Origin: SZUA-584 sp040768905
GTDB taxonomy: Bacteria > Bacillota > Clostridia > Christensenellales > SZUA-584
Reading direction: 5' to 3'
DNA length: 64,000 nt
NCBI GenBank assembly: GCA_040768905.1
Contig: JAXGMA010000001.1
Span: 1,798,001 to 1,862,000 of the forward strand
Below are positions 36,198 to 43,005 of the stretch, one piece after another; position 1 is the stretch's first letter, and each line of letters begins with the position of its first letter. A model generated the notes under the pieces. The model saw only the letters and a list, made by a program, of their open reading frames with translations. It was not told the DNA's origin and made no database searches. A program made the translations under genes and the position numbers.

Positions 36198-36220
36198 GGG
36201 CGGGCAGGAGAGTCCCGCCC
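36198..36220 (+). other. Intercistronic GC hairpin in the cassette
   Basis: GGGCGGG / 9-base loop / CCCGCCC. It is not followed by a T-run, so an mRNA-stability or processing structure is more likely than a terminator. Confidence 0.45.
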
Positions 36221-36254
36221 TCAGAGTGAAAATGCCAATCAGGAGGTATAAGAG

Positions 36255-36617
36255 ATGACGGCACAGGAGGTATATGAGCTTGCGCTCGCGCTCATCGACC
36301 AGGCAGAAGGCGCTGATACGGCGGATTATGCAGCGCGCGCGCCCGCTGTGATCGACGTGCTGCAAAAAGAGCTTGCGTTTTACGAAAATATCCGCATCAC
36401 GCGCGGCATTAAAAAGCTTGAGGATGCGCTCGAGTTAAGCGAAGACACGGCGGAGCGCATACTGCCGTACGGCCTCGCGGCGAGTTTTGCGCTGGCAGAC
36501 AAGAACGGTGACATGTACGCCGATTATTCAGCGATGTACCGTGCGCTGATACGCACCGTACGCGGCGGCGAAGCGGATGTCAGCGACGAATACGGCGCAC
36601 TGGAGAGCATGCGATGA
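36255..36617 (+). CDS. Head-tail connector-like protein
   Basis: 120 residues, all-helical pattern, ATG 36255 with AGGAGG upstream. The opening TAQEVYELALALIDQ and the later ERILPYGLAASFALADKNGDMYADYSAMYRALI are like gp6/gp15-type connector proteins, which bind beneath the portal. The family link rests on gene order and the helix pattern. Confidence 0.65.
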   Translation: MTAQEVYELALALIDQAEGADTADYAARAPAVIDVLQKELAFYENIRITRGIKKLEDALELSEDTAERILPYGLAASFALADKNGDMYADYSAMYRALIRTVRGGEADVSDEYGALESMR

Positions 36618-36645
36618 AGGCGCCTAAGGGACGGGGAGGCACACA

Positions 36646-38472
36646 GTGGGCAGTGTAAGAGAGATCATGCTGCCGGATCTAAACGGTGGCCTCAATGTCA
36701 ACGACCCTGTATACGGCATAAACGACAACCAGAGCCCTGATATGCTCAACATGTGGTTCCGCGGCAAGGCATTATCCAAGCGCGACGGGCAGGTGCTTGC
36801 CGTATCCGGGCTTGACGGCGAGGTACATCAGATATCGCCGTTATTTTGCGGCTTTTTCGCCGTGCACGCGGGCGGCTGCCTCTACAAATGGCGCGGAGAC
36901 CATGCGCAGATGATCAAAAGCGGCATCTCGCAGACAGCTGGCGCGTTTTGCGCTTTCGGGGACAGCCTTTACTACCTTGACGGCGAGCAGATTTGGCAGA
37001 TCTTTGACGATTACACCGTGGCTGCCATTGAGGCCTATGTGCCCGTTGTCAAGTATAATGCTCTTCCCGACCTCTCTGGCGGTGAGGACGGAGAAGCCTA
37101 CAACCTGATCGGCGCAGGTTTTACCGTCAAATACAACGGAAGCGGCACAGCATCGCTCTACAGCCTGCCGCAGACGGCGCTTGACGCCACGACGTTAATG
37201 GTGAGCGCGGATGCGCAGAGCCTGACGGAAGGCGTGCATTTTTCCGTCAACAGGGCGGCGGGAACGGTGAATTTTTCGGGCGGGAGCCAGCCCCACGGCG
37301 CACCGGCCAACGGCACCAATAACGTCTGGATTACGGCTTATAAAACGATTGAAGGCAGCAGGCATAAAATTGCCGGGTGCCGCGTGGCTGTACCTTTCGG
37401 CGGCGAAGCGGCGGGCGTGCACGGCGGCACGCGCGTGTTCGTGATGCGCAACGCGGCGTATCCGCTCTCCTACTGGCGCAGCGATTTAGGGCAGGGCGTG
37501 GGCGGCGGCATGCGCTATTTTCCCGATACGTCCGAAGAGCATCTTGACCAGAACAGCCAGCCCATCACGGCGGCTGCCAAAATGGGCGGCGAGCTTGTGA
37601 TATTCAAGGAGCGTTCCATTTTTTCGGTGGGGTACACGTTTGACGGTGCGGATGTTTTCTATCCCGTCAAAGAGTGCCATTCCGCCATGGGCTGCGACAT
37701 GCCGGGCAGTGTGCAGCTTGTTGACAATCGGCTCGTGTTTGGTCATTCCAAAAGCGGCGTGCACATGCTCAATGCCACCAGCAACGAGATCGAAAATGCG
37801 GTCAAGCCGCTCTCGGCCAATATCGGGCGGCTGCTGCTGCGCGAAAAAGGGCTTGAGCAGGCGTGCTCGGCAGATTTCGGGCGTTATTACTGGCTGTGCG
37901 CGGGCGGATGCGCGTACCTTTGGGACTATGAACAGACGCCGTATTACAACTACGCGGACTACGAGAAGGCGCAGCGTCGGCTCGCGTGGTACCGCTTCAG
38001 CAACATTTCCGCCAACGTGCTGTGCATTGACGGCGAGACGCTTTACCACGGGTGCGAGGCGGGCATCGTGCGGTTTTCCAAAAACAAAAACGATTTTTCG
38101 CAGCCGTATACCGCCTACTTCACGAGCAAGGCGTTTGATCTGAAAACACCCGATACATTAAAGACATTTCTGCGCGTGTACCCAAGCTTTGCCTCTGAGG
38201 GCAACATCAAGGCGGATGTCTTCATAGGCAGCGACAGGTATGATGTTTTTTTGTCGCGCCATTTTGATATCAAGTCGTTCTCATGGCAGGATCTGAACTG
38301 GGGCGCGTTCACGTTTGATGTCATCAAGTTTGCGCGCACGTTTGCCATAAGGCTTGGGCTGCGCCGTGCGGCATATTTGCAGATCAGGGTGTCCGGCAGA
38401 GAGAAAGACCGCGACGTGGGCATATCGGGGCTCAGGATCGAATATTTTTTGGGCAGCAAAATAAGGAGGTAA
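36646..38472 (+). CDS. Large virion structural protein (tail tube or stabiliser, beta-propeller-like)
   Basis: 608 residues, GTG start 36646. It opens with LPDLNGGLNVNDPVYGINDNQSPDMLNMWFRGKALSKRDG, a signature of podovirus proteins that plug or extend the head-tail joint (stabilisation, tail tubular B, or P22 gp10-like). The rest is beta-rich with repeated short motifs (LVDNRLVFGHSKSGVHML, YWLCAGGCAYLWDYEQ, NVLCIDGETLYHGCEAGIV) suggesting propeller blades. It occupies the slot between connector and fibre, so it is very likely a tail protein. No contractile or long-tail genes exist around it. Confidence 0.7.
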   Translation: MGSVREIMLPDLNGGLNVNDPVYGINDNQSPDMLNMWFRGKALSKRDGQVLAVSGLDGEVHQISPLFCGFFAVHAGGCLYKWRGDHAQMIKSGISQTAGAFCAFGDSLYYLDGEQIWQIFDDYTVAAIEAYVPVVKYNALPDLSGGEDGEAYNLIGAGFTVKYNGSGTASLYSLPQTALDATTLMVSADAQSLTEGVHFSVNRAAGTVNFSGGSQPHGAPANGTNNVWITAYKTIEGSRHKIAGCRVAVPFGGEAAGVHGGTRVFVMRNAAYPLSYWRSDLGQGVGGGMRYFPDTSEEHLDQNSQPITAAAKMGGELVIFKERSIFSVGYTFDGADVFYPVKECHSAMGCDMPGSVQLVDNRLVFGHSKSGVHMLNATSNEIENAVKPLSANIGRLLLREKGLEQACSADFGRYYWLCAGGCAYLWDYEQTPYYNYADYEKAQRRLAWYRFSNISANVLCIDGETLYHGCEAGIVRFSKNKNDFSQPYTAYFTSKAFDLKTPDTLKTFLRVYPSFASEGNIKADVFIGSDRYDVFLSRHFDIKSFSWQDLNWGAFTFDVIKFARTFAIRLGLRRAAYLQIRVSGREKDRDVGISGLRIEYFLGSKIRR

Positions 38473-38475
38473 CGC

Positions 38476-39408
38476 ATGGCTTTTTCCAAAATGGCCTTTG
38501 ATCCATCGGACGGGCTTAAAGATACCAATCACTATCCCACAACGCCCGAAAGCGAGGCACAGGCGCGCGCACAGGTGCAAAGCGTATCCGACCAGCTGCG
38601 CGATTACTTAAATAACACGCTGACCGCGCAACTTGAAAACGCGGAAACGGGCCAAAGCGGCGCGGAGAGCATCGGCAGCGCGGCCATCGAAAATGTGTCG
38701 GGCCAAACAGTGCGCGCTCAGATCACCGACATAAAGGCACAGATAGATGCCGTTGTGGCCGGTTCTGTCACCGATGGTTCAATCACAGAGGCCAAGCTGG
38801 CATCGGACGCGGTAACGCAGCCAAAGATAGCCGCCGGGGCGGTTTCTGAAGAAAAGCTGGCGGTCAGCGCTGTATCGGCACAAAAACTGGCTGACGGGGC
38901 GGTAACGCAGCCAAAGCTGGCAGCCGGCGCGGTGTCTGAAGAAAAACTGGCCGACGGTGCCGTATCTGCGGCGAAAATGGCCGCAGGCGCGGTGACGGAG
39001 ACGCGGCTTTCCTCAGGCGCTGTCACTGCCACCAAGATCGCCGCGGGCGCAGTCACAAAGCCAAAGCTTTCAGCGGACGCGCTGGCATGGACGCTCGTTC
39101 TCGACAGCGGCGTGCTTAGTACCAGCGGAAGCATTTCCATGGCTTCCCAGGCGGGCAAAACCGAAATGATGATACAGTTTCGCGATGCGGACGGCCTTGT
39201 CGTTTACGCATCCATTGTCGCACCGCTCAACGCTCAGGGCGTGACGATCCCAAACTGGCATGCCGCCACGTCGTATGACCCTTATGATTACAAATGCGAT
39301 TCACGTTCCGTGGTGGTTGGCACATCATCCATAAGCTATACCATTTCACGCGCAGAGTCGCTCAACGGCGAGACGCGTCTTAAAAGGATCTTAATATTTA
39401 CGCGTTGA
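38476..39408 (+). CDS. Tail-fibre-like protein with tandem 'GAV..KLA' repeats
   Basis: 310 residues, start ATG 38476 behind AGGAGG. A helical N-terminal part (about 1-95) is followed by about nine copies of an 11- to 12-residue unit such as GAVTQPKLAA, GAVSEEKLAD and GAVTKPKLSA (about 96-195). The globular C-terminus (about 205-310) contains TLVLDSGVLSTSGSISM and the tail GETRLKRILIFTR. Such repeats form triple-stranded beta fibres in phage tail proteins. It is the last gene of the cassette and presumably binds the cell surface. Confidence 0.8.
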   Translation: MAFSKMAFDPSDGLKDTNHYPTTPESEAQARAQVQSVSDQLRDYLNNTLTAQLENAETGQSGAESIGSAAIENVSGQTVRAQITDIKAQIDAVVAGSVTDGSITEAKLASDAVTQPKIAAGAVSEEKLAVSAVSAQKLADGAVTQPKLAAGAVSEEKLADGAVSAAKMAAGAVTETRLSSGAVTATKIAAGAVTKPKLSADALAWTLVLDSGVLSTSGSISMASQAGKTEMMIQFRDADGLVVYASIVAPLNAQGVTIPNWHAATSYDPYDYKCDSRSVVVGTSSISYTISRAESLNGETRLKRILIFTR

Positions 39409-39527
39409 GGTTTTATTGTGAGGAACTGTGGTGAAGGCCGCGGGGACGCTGTCCCCGCACGCTGTCAAAGAGACGAGCCCATTTTGAAACCCTCGCGAAA
39501 ATGCTGCGCTTTTTCGGCACGCTTCTA

Positions 39528-39697
39528 TTATTTACTTTCTTTGTTTTGACGCTCTAAAATCAGCCGGTTGACTTTTTTGCATTGTTTCATGATCGTCTGC
39601 GTCAATCGATGGGCGTTCCGTCGGCAAGAGCCTGATCGATGAGGCTGTCAAGCTTCTCCCGTTCTTTATTAAGCATTTGCTGATAAGCAGCAGCCAT
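39528..39697 (-). pseudogene. Spo0E-like aspartyl-phosphate phosphatase, frameshifted
   Basis: An ATG at 39697 with CGGAGG upstream starts MAAAYQQMLNKEREKLDSLI, then DQALADGTPID, then TGA (39602-39604), 31 residues. One extra T in the TT at 39605-39606 would continue in frame as LTQTIMKQCKKVNRLILERQNKESK, 55-56 residues in all, ending with TAA at 39528-39530. The pattern LxxLI....G...D...........N/DrLI matches Spo0E-family phosphatases, which act on Spo0A~P and delay sporulation. As it stands it would make a truncated peptide. No promoter was identified. Confidence 0.55.
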
Positions 39698-39735
39698 CTT
39701 CTTTTCCTCCGAAGAATGATTTTTGGCATTCGTGC

Positions 39736-39776
39736 GTCAAATTTGCGTCATAATATTCATAGATTATAATATGACG
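39736..39776 (+). promoter_or_regulatory. Promoter covered by an inverted repeat (repressor operator)
   Basis: Promoter TTGCGT (39743-39748), 16-base spacer, TATAAT (39765-39770). Flanking it is the inverted repeat CGTCATA (39746-39752) ... TATGACG (39770-39776). Further GTCA half-sites stand at 39736, 39787 and 39809. The promoter faces the Arc-like gene, so autorepression is likely. Confidence 0.65.
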
Positions 39777-39814
39777 TTATCATGGTGTCAATATTATGTT
39801 AGGGAGGCGTCATT

Positions 39815-39994
39815 ATGGGGAAGCAGTTGCCGCGTTACACGCTGCGCATCAGCGCGGTATTGCTCGAAAAGCTGGGATACATCGCCGAGTTCGAGGGGCG
39901 CACAAAAAACAGGGAGATCGAACAGCTCATCAAGAAGCGCGTCGCCGCATTTGAGGCTGAGCACGGCGTGATAGCAGTAAAAACGAAGGAATGA
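39815..39994 (+). CDS. Arc-type ribbon-helix-helix transcription repressor
   Basis: 59 residues, ATG 39815 behind GGGAGG. It begins MGKQLPRYTLRISAVLLEKLGYIAEFEGRTKNREIEQLIKKRV, giving one beta strand (PRYTLRIS) followed by two helices, the ribbon-helix-helix fold of Arc and Mnt repressors, with the conserved Arg-Thr-Lys-Asn-Arg-Glu turn. It lies directly behind a palindrome-covered promoter and between the virion cassette and the Abi-alpha-like gene, so it is likely a phage-derived or defence-island regulator. Missed by long-ORF searches because of size. Confidence 0.85.
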   Translation: MGKQLPRYTLRISAVLLEKLGYIAEFEGRTKNREIEQLIKKRVAAFEAEHGVIAVKTKE

Positions 39995-40021
39995 GGGCTT
40001 TGTAGCATAGGTGTTTTTTAC

Positions 40022-40145
40022 GAGGGCTCTGCCCTCGCGCTCCCGCCAAAGGGCACGGCTTTTTTATGGAGGCTCCGCCTCCAAACCTCCGCCAAAGGGC
40101 ATTGCCCTTTGGCAACCCACGCGAAAATGCTGCGCATTTTCGAGG
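40022..40145. repeat. Cluster of REP-like short palindromes
   Basis: Four hairpins in a row with 3-base loops: GAGGGC TCT GCCCTC; GGAGGC TCC GCCTCC; CCAAAGGGC ATT GCCCTTTGG; CGAAAATGC TGC GCATTTTCG. The connecting word CCGCCAAAG occurs twice here, and again at about 31795. The last unit recurs at 39495-39517 (CGAAAATGC TGC GCTTTTTCG). Elements of this design are scattered in many gut Clostridia. Confidence 0.75.
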
Positions 40146-40187
40146 AAGGGGGGTATAATAATAGATACTTATAAGAAGTAGAGTTTA

Positions 40188-40970
40188 CTAAAAACAACAT
40201 TTAGTAAAGCTTCTACCAAACTCGGTTAATTCGATTCTATATTTTCTTATCTTGATAGAGCTTGAAGCTTCTATGCTTTTTTTACTTATTCTATATAACC
40301 AGTTCTTTTCAAATTCTTTTAAATAATCATAGTCTTTTTGAAGAACTTTGTTGTTTTTTAATACTAAGCCCAATCTTATTAAATTATCAAGCGATGAAGT
40401 CAGACGAATAATCTCTGTATTATCAAAAGAGATACCACAATCTAAAAAATCAAATAAACATTGATTATAAGGCGTTATTATACCATCTGCATGTTGTTCA
40501 TAAATATCTGCAACTGGATATGTTGCATGTTTAAAAGTACTCAAAAGTTTTGCATCCAAAGGGGATAATTGTTTAATAATTTCAACAAATGCAGGGTGGA
40601 TAATATTTGAAAAACTAACGTTGCATGATGCAGCAATCAGATTTGAAAACATATTTTTATAATAATCCTCTTCAAGGTAAAACTTACTTGCTTCAACGGC
40701 AGGCCCAACAATATTTGTTTGAGGTTCACATAGTTTTTCATGAGGGATACTGAGAATTTTTGAAGCTATCATTTCTTTATATGTCTGTATATTGGCCGCC
40801 TGCTTAATCTTTTGTTTTTGCCCCCAACATCCGAGCCAGCCCATTACACCATCAACCAAAAGTCCTATGTTTTTTCCAATACTGTGAGAAGTTGGTCGAA
40901 CTATGTCTTGGGCAACATTTTTTATTACTTCAGATGCTGCTTTACTAATTTCTTTTTCAAAATAGTTCAT
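40188..40970 (-). CDS. Abi-alpha-like (DUF4393) protein, probable phage-defence factor
   Basis: 260 residues. The core motif HPAFVEIIKQLSPLDAKLLSTF (about residues 125-146) and IVGPAVEASKFYLEEDYYKNMFSNLIAASCN (about 88-118) are the hallmarks of DUF4393, the Abi-alpha family linked to abortive phage infection. A hydrophobic GLLVDGVMGWLG near residue 36-47 may touch membrane. Codon use and AT-content differ sharply from neighbours, which suggests transfer. It stands alone in minus orientation, downstream of the Arc-like gene. Defence activity is inferred from the family. Confidence 0.75.
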   Translation of the reverse strand: MNYFEKEISKAASEVIKNVAQDIVRPTSHSIGKNIGLLVDGVMGWLGCWGQKQKIKQAANIQTYKEMIASKILSIPHEKLCEPQTNIVGPAVEASKFYLEEDYYKNMFSNLIAASCNVSFSNIIHPAFVEIIKQLSPLDAKLLSTFKHATYPVADIYEQHADGIITPYNQCLFDFLDCGISFDNTEIIRLTSSLDNLIRLGLVLKNNKVLQKDYDYLKEFEKNWLYRISKKSIEASSSIKIRKYRIELTEFGRSFTKCCF

Positions 40971-41142
40971 ACTCTTGTGTCCTTTTTCTTATTATTAGAA
41001 TCAAACGTTTATTCATTTCAAGTTAACTTTAGATTATTCACTCAGAAAAAGTAGATTAATGTTTTCATAATTAATGTATCACCAATATACTTATACCATA
41101 TTCCCCATTCCTGCACAATTCTTCCTGTTACTGCAAATTCCT

Positions 41143-41230
41143 CCCCGCCAAAACCGCAGGTTTTGGCGAAAACGCGGGGATTCTCAAGGGGCGCTCCCCT
41201 TGAGCGGAGGCATTAAGGCAGCGCCTCCAG
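41143..41230. repeat. REP-like palindromes
   Basis: Within the gene-free stretch 40971-41379: CCCCGC, then GCCAAAACC GCA GGTTTTGGC, then GCGGGG, forming a nested 30-odd-base hairpin, followed by CTCAAGGGG CGCT CCCCTTGAG and a GGAGGC/GCCTCC pair. Same design as the cluster at 40022-40145. Confidence 0.7.
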
Positions 41231-41352
41231 AAAGAACACCCCAGAACCTCTAAACGAAAAGCTCCAAAGCCCTCCAAATTAAAAGCTCCAAAGCCCTCCA
41301 AACAAAGAAAGCCCCAGAACCTCTAAACAAAAAGCCCCGGAGCCTCCGGATA
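41230..41352. repeat. Degenerate ~24-base tandem repeat
   Basis: About five units of 24-26 bases. The two best are adjacent (41257-41280 and 41281-41304), both AAAAGCTCCAAAGCCCTCCA followed by AA and two variable bases. The outer units CCCAGAACCTCTAAACRAAA occur at 41240 and 41312. The unit length is a multiple of three, and on the minus strand it reads as 8-residue hydrophobic repeats just behind the stop of the downstream membrane-protein gene. Confidence 0.7.
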
Positions 41353-41379
41353 GATGTCCTCTGCGCGCTCCCCCTTCGG

Positions 41380-42390
41380 TCAGCCTTGGCCTGCCGCGCT
41401 TTTTCTGCCGTATCTTATACCGCGGTAAAGCGTCGTGCCTGTGTCTGCCGCGAGGCCGATGCCGGAAAGAACGACGATCAGCGTGGGGACAAATGCCCAT
41501 ATTGCCTTTGCGAGATCACTGCCAAACCACTCCGCGCCGGTCGCCGCCTGCAGGTCGGCAAGAAAACTGGCATTCCACACAGCCGCGTTCCCAAAAACCA
41601 GTACCACGAGCACAAAAGAAATGATATTGAGCGCAGCCACGAAGGCCGCAAGCTTTATGGTGTAGCGCCCGATAATCAGGCGCAGCGCATCTTTGGCAAC
41701 GCCCGCCGCGATAAGCAGCACAAACAGCCAGATAACGCCCGCCAGCGCATTTAAGTTAAACACGGGTATCCACGGCGCGGGCAGTCCGATCCCCACACCG
41801 AACAGCCACGGCATCGTCAAAAAGATGACGAGAAACACAGCCGAAAACACGAGCGATACGATAGGGTCGCCCTTCTTTATGACGGCGCTACGAAGCGGGA
41901 CTTCGGGCAGATCACGCGGATGCCAGTCGTTCTCTTTTTTCCATGCCTCGCCCTTGCCGGTACGCTCGACTATTGCGAAAATCAGCGTGATGATGCCAAA
42001 CGCCAGGAACAGCGCCATCACCGTCATACCCAAAGCCTGTGCGACAGCCAGCAGCACGCTCTCAGGCGGTGCCGTGATATTCATGATCACATTGGCTGCC
42101 AGCATGCCGAACGCCACTGCCGCAAGCACGATCTTGAGCAGCATCTCGTAGGTGCCGAAAAGCTGCGGGCTTATCAGATAACGCAGGCTTCCGCGGTATT
42201 TCGCAGCCAGTTCGGCAGGCCGTCCAAGCTCTATAAGCACGAGCGTCACATCTTTGACATCCTCTTTGCCCGCCAGCATATCATCGATCAGCGTCCGAAG
42301 CTCTTTTTCGATATCCGTGCGCTGTGCCTGCGGCAGCCGCCGCGTAACATCATACACATAACGGTCTATCAGTTCATTTGATTTACTCAT
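41380..42390 (-). CDS. HAAS-domain membrane protein (PadR-linked)
   Basis: 336 residues. A cytoplasmic N-terminal domain of ~75 residues, DRYVYDVTRRLPQAQRTDIEKELRTLIDDML..., is the HAAS/DUF1700-type module typically encoded next to PadR regulators. Six to seven membrane helices follow (about 85-110, 113-140, 180-205, 210-235, 245-268, 295-320). The start overlaps the upstream PadR stop by 8 bases, so both are one transcript. The molecular role of such proteins is not established; they are usually linked to envelope stress. Confidence 0.8.
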   Translation of the reverse strand: MSKSNELIDRYVYDVTRRLPQAQRTDIEKELRTLIDDMLAGKEDVKDVTLVLIELGRPAELAAKYRGSLRYLISPQLFGTYEMLLKIVLAAVAFGMLAANVIMNITAPPESVLLAVAQALGMTVMALFLAFGIITLIFAIVERTGKGEAWKKENDWHPRDLPEVPLRSAVIKKGDPIVSLVFSAVFLVIFLTMPWLFGVGIGLPAPWIPVFNLNALAGVIWLFVLLIAAGVAKDALRLIIGRYTIKLAAFVAALNIISFVLVVLVFGNAAVWNASFLADLQAATGAEWFGSDLAKAIWAFVPTLIVVLSGIGLAADTGTTLYRGIRYGRKSAAGQG

Positions 42391-42736
42391 TATTCTGTTC
42401 CTCCGCGTTTATCAGTTTGTCGATACACTGCGTCATCGCATCCCACTCTTTGCACAGCAGGCCGTAAACTATCTCTCCTTGAGCGCTCCTTGAATAATAC
42501 TTTCGCGGCTTTGCCCCTGAGGTTTCCCATTCACTCGTCAATAGCCCCTGTGCCTCCAGCCGCCGGAGCAGCGGGTACAATGTGCCCGGTTCTATCAAGA
42601 GCCCTGCAGCCGCCATCTCCTCCACCAGCGCATAACCGTACTTTGGCAAACCAAGCCGGCTTAGCACACACAGCGTCATCGTCCCGCGCCGAAGCTCCTG
42701 CTCCATGCCCGTCACAATGTTTTTCACATTTTCCAT
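42383..42736 (-). CDS. PadR-family transcriptional regulator
   Basis: 117 residues from ATG 42736, behind GCGAGGTGATAG. It is a winged helix-turn-helix of the PadR type: RRGTMTLCVLSRLGLPKYGYALVEEM, LIEPGTLYPLLRRLEAQGLL and TSGAKPRKYYSRSAQG. It lacks a long C-terminal domain, so it is PadR-s2 class. It drives a two-gene operon with the HAAS membrane protein and probably represses its own promoter through the palindrome at 42762. Confidence 0.93.
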   Translation of the reverse strand: MENVKNIVTGMEQELRRGTMTLCVLSRLGLPKYGYALVEEMAAAGLLIEPGTLYPLLRRLEAQGLLTSEWETSGAKPRKYYSRSAQGEIVYGLLCKEWDAMTQCIDKLINAEEQNNE

Positions 42737-42754
42737 ATCTATCACCTCGCCGCT

Positions 42755-42784
42755 ATTATACTGTATGTCATACACTATTGTCAA
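42755..42784 (-). promoter_or_regulatory. Sigma-A promoter with PadR operator palindrome
   Basis: On the minus strand TTGACA (42784-42779), 18-base spacer, TATAAT (42760-42755). Inside the spacer is the perfect palindrome TGTATG A CATACA (42762-42774), the typical PadR operator shape, placed to block RNA polymerase. Confidence 0.8.
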
Positions 42785-43005
42785 TTCCATTTTATTTATT
42801 TTTTAATTTTATTGTAATTTTATTTTTAATGTTGCGCCTTTTGCGATGTCTTCATAAACAGCCGTTCATACGGCTGCAGCCTCGCTTCATTTTAAAAATA
42901 GAAATTTTTGTGTTTCTGTCTATACTTTTTGTGTGATATATGTTATAAGTATATTTGCAGATATGTTACATTTCTGTTACTGTCGATTTCCTTTTCTTGG
43001 AGGGC

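Noticed and set aside
39421..39470. Hairpin GCGGGGAC GCT GTCCCCGC as terminator of the virion cassette
   Set aside because: No T-run follows; it fits better with the REP-like palindromes.
41030..41360. Possible CRISPR array among the repeats near 41.2 kb
   Set aside because: Units are contiguous without spacers, degenerate, and no cas genes are present.
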